A stretch of DNA of 64,000 nt. Source: an uncultured Flavobacteriaceae bacterium (GTDB taxonomy: Bacteria; Bacteroidota; Bacteroidia; Flavobacteriales; Flavobacteriaceae). The stretch covers positions 62,001 to 126,000 of the forward strand of contig CANMFQ010000003.1 in the NCBI GenBank assembly GCA_947497145.1. The letters are read 5' to 3'. Positions 44,725-53,944 of this stretch are shown here, one piece after another (position 1 is the first letter of the stretch; each line of letters begins with the position of its first letter). Both the position numbers and the translations under genes were made by a program. The notes under the pieces are model-generated. The model was not told the origin of the DNA. It saw nothing but the letters and a program-made list of their open reading frames with translations, and did no database searches.

Positions 44725-47700
44725 TCACGGTAATTTAACAAGCTGTAAATAATCATTGTTTTTTGCACAGAGCATGCCGACTTGCCCGCCTGCCAAGCGC
44801 ATTTTTTTGATTACCTTGACCTCGCCTGTAAGCATAAGACCGCTCTCGTAAGGCATTTTTGAATGGAACACACCTTTTTCGTCATTCATAAGCACTCCGC
44901 CAAAACTAGCGTCTCCTCTTGGTGTTTCTACTTCAGAACCATAAAGATTACCGGCATAAATTACGTCTGGCTTACCATCCGTATTCAAATCATGAACCAG
45001 CATGGTATTTATAGGGGCTATTTGAGCAAAATTATCTAGAGGCTTTAATGTAAACTGTCCATTACCAAGATTTTCAATATAAACACTAGCAAAATCTTTT
45101 ACTTCATAATGGGTAGATTTAGCCAAGTGTTCTTTGGAATATATTTGTTCAAGACTAGCAGTTGCAAAAGAATGATAATCTTTAAACTTTACTTTTATAG
45201 CTGGTATTTGTTGTGAAGAACACTCTCTCCCTCTGACTGGCACCTGTGTCCCCTTTTCAATTTTACTTAAAACAATATCTTTTTTACCATTACCATCATA
45301 ATCATAGGTATACAAACTAAACGGAGCTTCTTTTTTTGCTTGGTACTTGTAATTTTTTCCAAGATTACCTGCAATAAAATCTATATCACCATCAGCATCC
45401 AAATCTGCACTTGTTAGACCATACCACCACCCCATAGTATCTTCAAAACCTACGGCATCACTCTTATCAATAAAGTTACCCTCTTCATTTTTTAAATAGG
45501 TTATACCCATCCATTCACCAACCAGCATCAGGTCTTTATGTAAATCTCCATCCACATCAATCCATTGTGCTTGCGTTACCATACCCAAATTAGTAAGATC
45601 AGGAGCAACAGTCTTGGTAACATCAACAAACTTCATCTGCTTACCATCACTATCATTTCTAAGAATAGTGCTTTTTGGGGCAGCGGGATAATTTCGTGGT
45701 GTTACTCTTCCTCCTACAAACAAATCAATATCACCGTCATTATCGTAGTCAGCTGCTGCTACGGTAGCCCCACTTTCTGTCATTTTTGGGATGGCCATGG
45801 GCATTTTCTCAAAAGTACCATCACCTTTATTGATATAAAACTTGTCTTGATAATAAGAACTTCCTCTTCTATATTCATTTCCTCCACAAACCACATATAA
45901 ATCTTGCAGGCCATCGCCATTGGCATCAAAAAAAGTAGCCGAAACATCTTCTTGCGCCTTATCAGCCTCCCATACTGTTGTGTTAATTTCAGAAAAAGTG
46001 CCATCGTTATTTTGATGAAACATTTTACCAGAAAACCTACTAGCACCTCCAATATAAAAATCATCAAGCCCATCATTATCAATATCAGCAACAGCTAGTG
46101 CGGGTCCGTATTCCGATATTTTATGTGGTAATAACACCTGATATCTAAAATCATCAAACTTATTTTCTACATGTTTAAATTTCAGCTTAACAGCAGTAGT
46201 AATATCTTCAAAACCCAGCGTTGATTTTTCACTTGTTGTATCTTCAACCCAACCTGCATTTTCATATGCAACTACTATGGATTGATTTGTTACTACTTGA
46301 TTAAAAACCTGCTCTTTTCCATCGGGCCATAGCACTCTAAGGGTAGCTGTCTCACTTTCACCTACGCCAAAATGTACAACGGGCTCAACAGAAGACTGAA
46401 ATCCTCTGCTTAAGGTGAGCTCTTGAAACTGAGTTTGCCCCCCATTAGTTAACCAAATTTTACACCCCAATCCAAAACTATTTGCCTCGGGCCCTTCTAG
46501 TTTAATTCTCAAATAACGGTTACTTTCTTTTTCACTTGTTTTATTTTCATAAACCATACTGGGATCATCAAGATTATTCACAACCAAATCAAGATCACCA
46601 TCATTATCTAAATCTGCGTAGGCAACACCATTAGAGAATCCTTTAAAATTGACACCCCAATCCTTTGACACGTTAGCAAAGGTTAGATCGCCATTATTTT
46701 TAAAAGCATAGTTTTCAATTTTTTCTGATGGTATTTTTTTGGTTAAATCTAGGGGTGTTTTTCCTTCTAAATGCTCATTGTTGTCACTTCTAAAATAATC
46801 ACTATTATTAATATCACGGCGCACACCATTGGTAACATAAATATCTTTGAAGCCGTCATTATCAAAATCTGCAAACAAGGCACCCCAACTCCAATCGGTA
46901 GAAGAAACCCCAGCTATTCTGGCGACATCTCCAAAATGAGGTATTCCGTTTTGATCATTACCCATATTGAGCTGTAAGGTGTTTATAGAATATTGATGGT
47001 GCATATTATGACTCACAATCTTATTAAAGCGTTCAGGATCCATACTGTCCATATTTTCCTTTGCTCTTCTATGGCTTTTTGGCATCATATCTACTTGATA
47101 CAAGTCTAAAAAACCATCATTATTAAAGTCTGCCACATCAGAGCCCATTCCAAAATAAGCCGTGTGATTGGTTGCGTTTAGGTTTTGATCGGTGAAGGTG
47201 CCGTCTTTATTATTTATGAGAAAATAATCAGGGGTGCTAAAATCATTAGAAACATACATATCAGGCCAACCGTCTTGATTATAATCACCTACAGACACCC
47301 CTAGAGATAAAGAGTATTTTGCCAATTTTGCCTTTTTCGTCACATCAACAAAGTTGTCATTACCTTGGTTTTCATACAATCTATCACTCCTATGATAGGG
47401 GGCATTATCACGGTATTTCAAAAACTCTACGATACTGGTACGAGAAGGCACAATAGGATAATTGGCTACATACAAATCTTGATCCCCATCTAAATCATAA
47501 TCAAAAAACACCGCTTGAGTACTATTACCTTCATCAGCGATTCCAAAGCGTTCTGCGACCTCTGTAAAGGTGGGTATTTGCCCTTCTTTGGCATCATTTA
47601 GAAACAGCAAATTTTTGGTTGTAGTCCATTTTCCCGAAACACTCACATATATATCTAACCAGCCATCTTGGTTTGCATCGCCCATTGTCACCCCAGTAAC

Positions 47701-48054
47701 CCATCTATCATCTGCAGCAACCCCTGCTTTTTCAGTAATATCTTCAAATTTTAAATTTCCCCTATTCAAATACAATTTATTGGGTACCATATTGCCTGTA
47801 AAATAAATATCAGGCAAGCCATCATTATTCAAATCACCAATTGCTACGCCTCCACCCATATAGATGTACATATAATTGAAGTAATTTACAGAATCATTTT
47901 CTGTTAGTTTGTTTTCAAAATTTATACCCGATGCTGTCGCAGTTAATGCCTTGAATAATTTTTGTTCATTATTAGCATCCTTTGTATTTGTGCAATTGTA
48001 AAACAGCAACATACCCAAAAGAATACCCAACACTTTTAGGCTTGTTTTACGCAT
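44725..48054 (-). CDS. Large FG-GAP/VCBS-repeat lipoprotein with UnbV/ASPIC domain (CRTAC1-like)
   Basis: A surface or periplasmic lipoprotein of 1109 residues (signal ending LLFYNC). It has many calcium-loop repeats of the type GDLNNDGLPDIYFTGN, DANQDGWLDIY, DFNNDGFLDLY and DLDNDGDLDLV, forming beta-propeller blades. An ASPIC/UnbV domain lies in the middle (LRVLWPDGKEQVF near residue 577) and a second run of repeats follows it. Such proteins are often encoded next to SusCD in marine Bacteroidota and may bind glycans or calcium; no enzyme activity is evident. I start at ATG 48052-48054 because this gives the lipoprotein signal. A longer frame of 32 residues upstream lacks one. Confidence 0.85.
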   Translation of the reverse strand: MRKTSLKVLGILLGMLLFYNCTNTKDANNEQKLFKALTATASGINFENKLTENDSVNYFNYMYIYMGGGVAIGDLNNDGLPDIYFTGNMVPNKLYLNRGNLKFEDITEKAGVAADDRWVTGVTMGDANQDGWLDIYVSVSGKWTTTKNLLFLNDAKEGQIPTFTEVAERFGIADEGNSTQAVFFDYDLDGDQDLYVANYPIVPSRTSIVEFLKYRDNAPYHRSDRLYENQGNDNFVDVTKKAKLAKYSLSLGVSVGDYNQDGWPDMYVSNDFSTPDYFLINNKDGTFTDQNLNATNHTAYFGMGSDVADFNNDGFLDLYQVDMMPKSHRRAKENMDSMDPERFNKIVSHNMHHQYSINTLQLNMGNDQNGIPHFGDVARIAGVSSTDWSWGALFADFDNDGFKDIYVTNGVRRDINNSDYFRSDNNEHLEGKTPLDLTKKIPSEKIENYAFKNNGDLTFANVSKDWGVNFKGFSNGVAYADLDNDGDLDLVVNNLDDPSMVYENKTSEKESNRYLRIKLEGPEANSFGLGCKIWLTNGGQTQFQELTLSRGFQSSVEPVVHFGVGESETATLRVLWPDGKEQVFNQVVTNQSIVVAYENAGWVEDTTSEKSTLGFEDITTAVKLKFKHVENKFDDFRYQVLLPHKISEYGPALAVADIDNDGLDDFYIGGASRFSGKMFHQNNDGTFSEINTTVWEADKAQEDVSATFFDANGDGLQDLYVVCGGNEYRRGSSYYQDKFYINKGDGTFEKMPMAIPKMTESGATVAAADYDNDGDIDLFVGGRVTPRNYPAAPKSTILRNDSDGKQMKFVDVTKTVAPDLTNLGMVTQAQWIDVDGDLHKDLMLVGEWMGITYLKNEEGNFIDKSDAVGFEDTMGWWYGLTSADLDADGDIDFIAGNLGKNYKYQAKKEAPFSLYTYDYDGNGKKDIVLSKIEKGTQVPVRGRECSSQQIPAIKVKFKDYHSFATASLEQIYSKEHLAKSTHYEVKDFASVYIENLGNGQFTLKPLDNFAQIAPINTMLVHDLNTDGKPDVIYAGNLYGSEVETPRGDASFGGVLMNDEKGVFHSKMPYESGLMLTGEVKVIKKMRLAGGQVGMLCAKNNDYLQLVKLP

Positions 48055-48160
48055 ACGTTTTTTTTGAAATTGAATTTGGCGACTAGGCATCATTGTAGGG
48101 GTACTATGAAGATTGGCCTTAAAAATACGAACTAACAGCATGTGCTGCAACTGCGTATTA

Positions 48161-48213
48161 GCACTGCCCTATTTTTTTTTGGTAACATACACAACAAAAA
48201 AATAGGGCATTGC
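48161..48213 (-). terminator. Long hairpin between SusD and the FG-GAP gene
   Basis: GCCCTATTTTTTT (48166-48178 on the plus strand) pairs perfectly with AAAAAAATAGGGC (48196-48208), and GCA/TGC continue the stem past a two-base internal loop. It begins six bases after the SusD stop codon. It lacks the usual GC-stem plus T-tail order, so it may slow transcription or protect the SusCD message rather than end it. Confidence 0.45.
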
Positions 48214-48218
48214 GTCTT

Positions 48219-50054
48219 TTAATTGTAGCCTGGATTCTGTACGATACCTCCATTAGATCTATTTACTTCATCTCTTGGTATAGGTAATAAGTAATAATAA
48301 TCACCTGGCCATGCAGCCCTTTGGGTATTTACTGGCCCATAGGTAAAATTAAATTTCCCTCCATCAGACCAATCTCTTGTTACCGAACTCAAACCATTAA
48401 CGGGATTAATATCCATATTCCCTGGTCCTGCTTTCCATCGATTTAAATCAAAGAAGCGCTGATCTTCCAACACCAGCTCTACCGCTCTTTCTTTTCGGTA
48501 AATAGCAACGAGTTCATCACCGCTAGCAGTAATAGGAGGCATGTTTACAGAAGCTCTATTTCTTATCTTATTTATATATTCTCTTGCCTTATCCTCATCA
48601 CCCAAAGCCAATTGTATTTCGGCATAATTGAGATACATTTCGCCTAACCGTATCCAAGGTGTTACATGATTATAGTCATAATCTGTACTAGCTCTTGGGC
48701 CTTCAAAGTCTAATAATTTTCTATAGGTATATCCTGTTTGAACATTCCAATGGAAAGGAGTCAACCCCATGTCAAAATACGTTTCAGAATCTCTACCAAA
48801 ATCAAATAACTGTTGTCCATTTATAGGATCTACCGCTGTAGGGTTTTCATTTGGAATATCAGGATTAGCATCTTCCCAATATTCATAGGTACGCATGGTA
48901 GACTTAGCACCATCATTTATATTTACCGGCGCCCCAGGATATAATACAGTCGCATAAAACCGAGGATCGCGATTAACAAAAGGATCTTGAGGATCATAAC
49001 CAGAAGCTGGGTTCACCGTAAAATTTTCATCTAAATAAGGATATTCACCATTGGTTAATTGAAACATATTGACAAACCGTTGGGTAGGCATCACTTTTTG
49101 TTGTGCATCAAAGCCACTGGGCCAAAAATCATAATTATACCCCCAAGCCAAACCAAATGCAATAGACTCGGTACCATTAGCTCCTGTATATTCACGTCCA
49201 AAAATCACTTCATCGGTTTTTATAGGCTCATGAAAAATTTCTTCAAAATCACCATGCAAACTATACCCTTCAGCAAATACAGCCTCATGCGCTGCTGCTG
49301 CTGCCTGCCATTTTGAAATATCATTTGAAGGATTATTTAAAGGGCTCGCCATATACAACAACATCCGTGCTTTTAATGCTAATGCTGCTCCTTTGTTAGC
49401 TCTGCCAGTTGGCATATCTTCTCCATCTAATAAGTTTGCGGCTTTATCTAACTCTGTAAGTATAAACTGCGCCACCTCATCATAAGTATTTCTTGATACT
49501 GGCGTAGTATCAGCATCTTCAAGTTGCACTGTATTGGTAAGCAAGGGCACCCCTCCAAAATGACGTAAGAGTTCAAAATAAATATAGGCTCTTTGAAATG
49601 TTGATTCTCCCGTCAATACCCGTAATCGATCTGCATCAACTTCAGTACTTCCTTCCGTTTTTTCGAAAAAGGTATTAATACGGTTGATGAAATTATATGA
49701 ATTTGCATAAAGATTTAGCGTAAACTCATCTACCAAATCAGCCGTCATATTTCCGTTACGATAAGCTATAGCAGCATTGCCATATTGTAACTGGGTATCT
49801 TGAAAAATACCAATATCTGTCAAACCTACATACCCCCCAGCATCAGGAGTAAAATGTGGTCTTATACCTCTATAATTACCATTTACATAGTTGGTCAAAA
49901 AAACTTCATCTACAAATACTGCTTCTTCACTTATTCTGTCTAAGGGCGTTAATTCTAAAATATCCTCATTACATGAAGCTATTGTCATAAAAAAAACAAT
50001 TGCCATATTGATTTTTAAAAACCAACCCAATCTATTTGTTCTATTATTTTTCAT
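48219..50054 (-). CDS. SusD/RagB-type glycan-binding lipoprotein (second locus, downstream pair)
   Basis: A protein of 611 residues with a lipoprotein signal (AIVFFMTIASC). The SusD features are the N-terminal LELTPLDRISEEAVF, the helical region ALALKARMLLYMASPLNNP, and a C-terminal end VLEDQRFFDLNRW and YLLPIPRDEVNRSNG, which carries the standard SusD 'P-I-P-R-E-E' type motif. It partners the SusC gene just upstream. I use the ATG ten bases after the SusC stop codon; the longer frame would overlap SusC. Confidence 0.94.
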   Translation of the reverse strand: MKNNRTNRLGWFLKINMAIVFFMTIASCNEDILELTPLDRISEEAVFVDEVFLTNYVNGNYRGIRPHFTPDAGGYVGLTDIGIFQDTQLQYGNAAIAYRNGNMTADLVDEFTLNLYANSYNFINRINTFFEKTEGSTEVDADRLRVLTGESTFQRAYIYFELLRHFGGVPLLTNTVQLEDADTTPVSRNTYDEVAQFILTELDKAANLLDGEDMPTGRANKGAALALKARMLLYMASPLNNPSNDISKWQAAAAAHEAVFAEGYSLHGDFEEIFHEPIKTDEVIFGREYTGANGTESIAFGLAWGYNYDFWPSGFDAQQKVMPTQRFVNMFQLTNGEYPYLDENFTVNPASGYDPQDPFVNRDPRFYATVLYPGAPVNINDGAKSTMRTYEYWEDANPDIPNENPTAVDPINGQQLFDFGRDSETYFDMGLTPFHWNVQTGYTYRKLLDFEGPRASTDYDYNHVTPWIRLGEMYLNYAEIQLALGDEDKAREYINKIRNRASVNMPPITASGDELVAIYRKERAVELVLEDQRFFDLNRWKAGPGNMDINPVNGLSSVTRDWSDGGKFNFTYGPVNTQRAAWPGDYYYLLPIPRDEVNRSNGGIVQNPGYN

Positions 50055-50064
50055 ACTACAATTT

Positions 50065-53000
50065 TTAAAAAGTGACATTAAAGCCCAAGCTAATGGTACT
50101 TAACTGAGGAAAACCGGCGCCATTAAAAGACCTAAATTCTGGATCACCCAAATCAAATTCAGACATAGCATCATAAATAGTCCAAATATTGGTAGCACTT
50201 AGGTATAATCTAAAATCATCTATTGAATCTCCAAAAGACTTAAAGACTTTATCGGGCAATGTATAGCCTAGCTGCAGTTGTTTAATCCGTAAAAAAGCTG
50301 CATTTCTATACCAAAAATCTGCCTCAAAAGAATTGGCGTCTAGCGTACCTGTTCTTAAAATTCGTGGTAGTGATGCATCTGTATTTTGAAGGGTGTAGCT
50401 ATTATCAGCTGCATAGGCTAAACCATTGCCATTAGCCCCAGAGTTAAAACCATTGCCAAATACTTTTTTCACTTCTGCCTGCCCCTGAAAAAGCATACTA
50501 AAATCTAACCCTTTATACGCTGATGTAATGTTGAAACCATACTGCAAACCGGGGTAACTTTTACTGTCAAATGCATATCTATCATCTGAATTGACTACCC
50601 CATCTCCGTTTAAATCGGCAAAAATCAAATTCCCTAATCCAGCTCCTGCATAGCCAACATTATTATCTAAATCTTCTTGGGTTCTATATATTCCAAGGGT
50701 TTTATACACCAATATTGAAGTTGCAGGCTTTCCTTCTAAACGTTGAAACTCTGAGCCTTGGGGTGGCGGCACCTGATCTCTAAAAACAAGTTCATTCTTT
50801 GAATACGTACCATTTAGTGCTAGTTGCAATTTAAAATCATCGGTATTGGCAAACTTAAAGGACACCTGCCCATCGAGTCCTTGATTTTTAAATTCACCTA
50901 TATTCTCACTTGGCGGAATAATTCCAAAAGTATTAGGGATCGAAGAATTTCTTTCTGCTAAGATGTCGGTTGTTCTTTGTTTAAAATAATCAATGACAAA
51001 AGATAATTTCCCATTCAACAATGAACCTTCAAGTCCGATATCTAAATTTTCTGTTTTTTCCCACGTAATCGAAGGGTTAGCAGCTACGCCAGGCACCAAA
51101 ACGGGGACATCTTCACCACCAATAACGTAGCCTCCTGAATTTCCGGGTAAGGGCTCAGGGAAACCAAAAGATTGTAGGTACTGAAATTGATCAACTCTAT
51201 CATTACCCAAAATACCCCAAGAGACTCTTAATTTTAAATCACTAAAAAGATCTTCGGGCATAAAGGATTCTTCTGAAATTCTCCATCCTACAGATGCTCC
51301 AGGAAAGAAACCAAATCTATTTTCTTTTGGGAAAATATCAGAACCATCATACCTAAAATTAAATTGAAAAAGATACTTTGACATAAAACTGTACGACAAA
51401 CGACCAAAATAATTTTGTCGAGCGGTTTCAGAAGCGCTACCATCGGTAAGCCAATTCTTTCTATCGGGGCTACCAGCAAACAGCTCATCAAGCTGAAAAG
51501 AATCATAACCCAATCTACCTGCTAGAATGGAATTTCTTTTAGTCTGACTTTGCTCATAGGCTACGAACGCCTTTACATCATGATCATCACCAAACCGTTG
51601 CTTATATTCTAGTCTAGCATTTAATGTTAACTGGTTACTTTGGGCAAAAGTTTGTGTTAAGCCTATGGGCTCTACTTCGCGTGATCTTTTTGCAACGGAA
51701 TTACCATCAGCATCTAACTCGTAATAGGTCCAAGTGGTATTAAAAAATTTATTGTAGTTATACCATTGGTCATAGGCAGCAAAACCTTTTACTGAAAGTC
51801 CCTCTAACAACCATGGTGTTTTCCAATCAAAAGACAAGGTCGCATTAAACACATCACCTGTATATCTGTTGTATCCTGCGGCATTAGCTCTAGCAGCAGG
51901 ATTGAGTTGAGAGAAACCTTCGGTTGGCTCACTCTTGTTTCCATTTACAAAAGCAGGTAATAACGGACTTGTAGATCCTAATGATCCGCCAATACCGCCA
52001 TCTGCACCAGCACCTTGAATGGTTTGAGTAAACTTACGTCTTGCGTGCATATCAAACTTAAGGTCAAAATTATCACTAATCTTCATATCAAGGTTTGAAC
52101 GCAAATTGTACTGCCGTAACTTCGTTTTATCATCACCAACTAAGAGGCCGCCTTGTCTAGCATGTCCTAAAGAAGCAAAATAGGTCATTTTTTCAGAGCC
52201 TCCACGAACATTTAGCGAATGCCTGTTTTGCTCTAAAACTTGCCCCCCAATTAATTCGTCCCACCAATCAGTAGAGGTTCTTACCCCTGTTCTAAAAAGT
52301 TCTATCTGCTCAGCAGAAAATGTAGCATCTCGACCATCTAAAGCATCAGCAGAATTTATAATATTGATATATTGGAGTGCATTGGCCGTTCTGGGTTTAG
52401 ATATAGGCCGTGAAAAACCATGATCAAAATTATATGAGAATTCAGCTTTACCTGCTTTACCTCTTTTTGTAGTTACCAAAATTACCCCACCTGCAGACTG
52501 TGCACCATAAATTGCAGCAGATGCATCTTTTAGCACCGTTAAACTTTCTATATCATTAGGGTCTAGCCTATTCAAATTATCAGGGTCTCTATTGGCTACA
52601 CCATCGATAACATATAATACGGGAGCACTACCAAAACTACTTGAACCTCTAACACGTATATCGGCATCATCAAAACCTGGAGCACTACTTGACTGAACAG
52701 CATACACCCCGGGTATTTGCCCAGCTATTGAATTAGATACCGAAAGCGCTGGCGTTTGCTTGAGTACAGGCCCTTCTACCTGTGAAACGGCATTGGTTAC
52801 CTCAACTTTCTTTTGAGTGCCATACCCTATAACCACAACCTCATCCAATTTTCCGGCATCAAGCTGCATTTGTACATTTATTGTTGTTGCTGTGCCTACC
52901 TTAATTTCTTGACTGGCATAGCCTATGTACGAAAAACTTAAAATGCTTCCTTGTTGAACGGTTATGGTGTAATTACCATCAAAATCAGTTGAAACACCGT

Positions 53001-53247
53001 TGGTTGTGTTTTTTTCAACGACACTTGCACCGGGAAGGGGAACACCGTTTTCATCGAGAACATTTCCTGAAATAACCGTCTGAGGCGAAAGATTCTCACC
53101 AACATCAACTATTTCGGTTCGGATATCAACACTATTAAAAGTTGTAGCATTTGCCCGTCCTGGAACAAACGAAAAAAAAGAAAATACAAGTGCGAAAAGC
53201 ATACAGTGCGTCTGAGACCCACTGTTCAAAAACAGTTTATATTTCAT
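50065..53247 (-). CDS. SusC/RagA-type TonB-linked receptor (second locus, downstream pair)
   Basis: A receptor of 1060 residues. After a signal region that ends near ANA it has a carboxypeptidase-regulatory-like domain (VISGNVLDENGVPLPGASVV), the TonB box LDEVVVIGYGTQKK, the plug and the barrel ending in LGFNVTF. Residues 1 to about 145 are almost identical to those of the other SusC (55435-58557), then the two diverge sharply in the plug and barrel. This points to copying of the 5' part. Its substrate is unknown. Confidence 0.95.
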   Translation of the reverse strand: MKYKLFLNSGSQTHCMLFALVFSFFSFVPGRANATTFNSVDIRTEIVDVGENLSPQTVISGNVLDENGVPLPGASVVEKNTTNGVSTDFDGNYTITVQQGSILSFSYIGYASQEIKVGTATTINVQMQLDAGKLDEVVVIGYGTQKKVEVTNAVSQVEGPVLKQTPALSVSNSIAGQIPGVYAVQSSSAPGFDDADIRVRGSSSFGSAPVLYVIDGVANRDPDNLNRLDPNDIESLTVLKDASAAIYGAQSAGGVILVTTKRGKAGKAEFSYNFDHGFSRPISKPRTANALQYINIINSADALDGRDATFSAEQIELFRTGVRTSTDWWDELIGGQVLEQNRHSLNVRGGSEKMTYFASLGHARQGGLLVGDDKTKLRQYNLRSNLDMKISDNFDLKFDMHARRKFTQTIQGAGADGGIGGSLGSTSPLLPAFVNGNKSEPTEGFSQLNPAARANAAGYNRYTGDVFNATLSFDWKTPWLLEGLSVKGFAAYDQWYNYNKFFNTTWTYYELDADGNSVAKRSREVEPIGLTQTFAQSNQLTLNARLEYKQRFGDDHDVKAFVAYEQSQTKRNSILAGRLGYDSFQLDELFAGSPDRKNWLTDGSASETARQNYFGRLSYSFMSKYLFQFNFRYDGSDIFPKENRFGFFPGASVGWRISEESFMPEDLFSDLKLRVSWGILGNDRVDQFQYLQSFGFPEPLPGNSGGYVIGGEDVPVLVPGVAANPSITWEKTENLDIGLEGSLLNGKLSFVIDYFKQRTTDILAERNSSIPNTFGIIPPSENIGEFKNQGLDGQVSFKFANTDDFKLQLALNGTYSKNELVFRDQVPPPQGSEFQRLEGKPATSILVYKTLGIYRTQEDLDNNVGYAGAGLGNLIFADLNGDGVVNSDDRYAFDSKSYPGLQYGFNITSAYKGLDFSMLFQGQAEVKKVFGNGFNSGANGNGLAYAADNSYTLQNTDASLPRILRTGTLDANSFEADFWYRNAAFLRIKQLQLGYTLPDKVFKSFGDSIDDFRLYLSATNIWTIYDAMSEFDLGDPEFRSFNGAGFPQLSTISLGFNVTF

Positions 53248-53297
53248 AATTATGGTGTGGTTGATTATTTGTAACTAATGCTAAGGGTGTAACAACC

Positions 53298-53305
53298 CAA
53301 ATTTA
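53298..53305 (-). promoter_or_regulatory. -7 promoter element of SusCD (copy 1)
   Basis: TAAATTTG on the minus strand (TAnnTTTG), 50 bases before the SusC ATG. The same element at the same distance is present in the duplicated copy at 58608-58615, which supports it. No TTG at -33 was found, as expected for an activator-dependent promoter. Confidence 0.55.
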
Positions 53306-53419
53306 ATGTAACGCTTATAAAAATATAAGGGGGCACCAGGGGATACTTCGTGTGTTCATTTTTATTGGTTTTTTAGGTTTTTGGTATTTTTTGCTGATTG
53401 AACAGAACTTCTAAAAAAA

Positions 53420-53451
53420 CTGTTTTTCATTTTGTACAACATAAAAAACAG
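53420..53451. promoter_or_regulatory. Imperfect 32-bp palindrome upstream of SusC copy 1
   Basis: Arms CTGTTTTT and AAAAACAG enclose a centre with TTGTACAA. In all, 12 of 16 base pairs of the palindrome match. It lies about 115-150 bases upstream of the -7 element, a place suited to an activator. The matching place of copy 2 holds an unrelated palindrome. Confidence 0.5.
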
Positions 53452-53577
53452 CAATTAAAAAACTTGCGTAAAAGACCTACGCTACAATCAACTCCTTAAA
53501 AGTAATAAAAAAATAGTAACAGAAAATGGGTGATTTGTGAAATGGTAGCTTACAAATTATCTCACACGTGAAAATTC

Positions 53578-53597
53578 AAAAAAAAAAAAAAAAAAAA
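53578..53597. repeat. A20 homopolymer in the SusC upstream region
   Basis: Twenty consecutive A residues on the plus strand. The corresponding place in the duplicated copy has only six. Runs of this length change length easily by slippage. Confidence 0.9.
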
Positions 53598-53667
53598 CCA
53601 TGTTAAATGATATCTGAAAATTGAAGTGTATGTTAGGTTTATTACTTCATAAATTTGTTATAAATAT

Positions 53668-53775
53668 TTAATCCATTTTATTATGGTTGCTAATTTCAAA
53701 TTCCTTTTCAGCAGGTGCCTTAGAATCTAAAGTTGAATGCATTCTGTTATAATTATACCAGTTGGATATACTGAC
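53668..53775 (-). pseudogene. IS3-family transposase remnant (C-terminal end)
   Basis: The minus strand encodes SISNWYNYNRMHSTLDSKAP and then AEKEFEISNHNKMD before a stop. The pattern W-Y-N-x2-R-x-H-S-x-L-x3-A-P is the typical C-terminal end of IS3-family (rve/DDE) transposases. No start or catalytic part is present; a stop codon lies about 18 codons upstream. No terminal inverted repeats are evident. The remnant sits between the two SusCD pairs. The rest of this 697-base gap (53599-53944) has nothing else that I can identify. Confidence 0.7.
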
Positions 53776-53944
53776 CAATAACAGTTTCAGTCAAAAACTA
53801 CTTTTAACTGGATTCATGCCCTAAAAACCCTCGCTCCTGCAACGGAATTAGGGTTTACTCAAACTAACTCAACGCTAATGACTTTTGTCTAATAAGGTAC
53901 TATATTTTATAGGGCTCGATTAAAGTTAATCCTATTGTAGTGTC

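Larger units (their letters stand above)
52810..53640 (-). repeat. Duplicated SusC promoter/leader block, copy 1
   Basis: This block covers the first roughly 145 codons of SusC and about 390 bases upstream. It matches 58118-58906 closely in the coding part and in the first 100 bases upstream, and in patches beyond (for example TAACAGAAAATGGGTGATTTGTGAAA against TAACAGAAAATAGGTGATTTGTGAAA, 26 bases each, split here for reading). Both copies point the same way and are about 5.3 kb apart. Confidence 0.75.

Noticed and set aside
48055-48150. N-terminal extension of 32 residues on the FG-GAP lipoprotein
   Set aside because: It would hide the lipoprotein signal inside the chain, and its composition is unlike a signal peptide.
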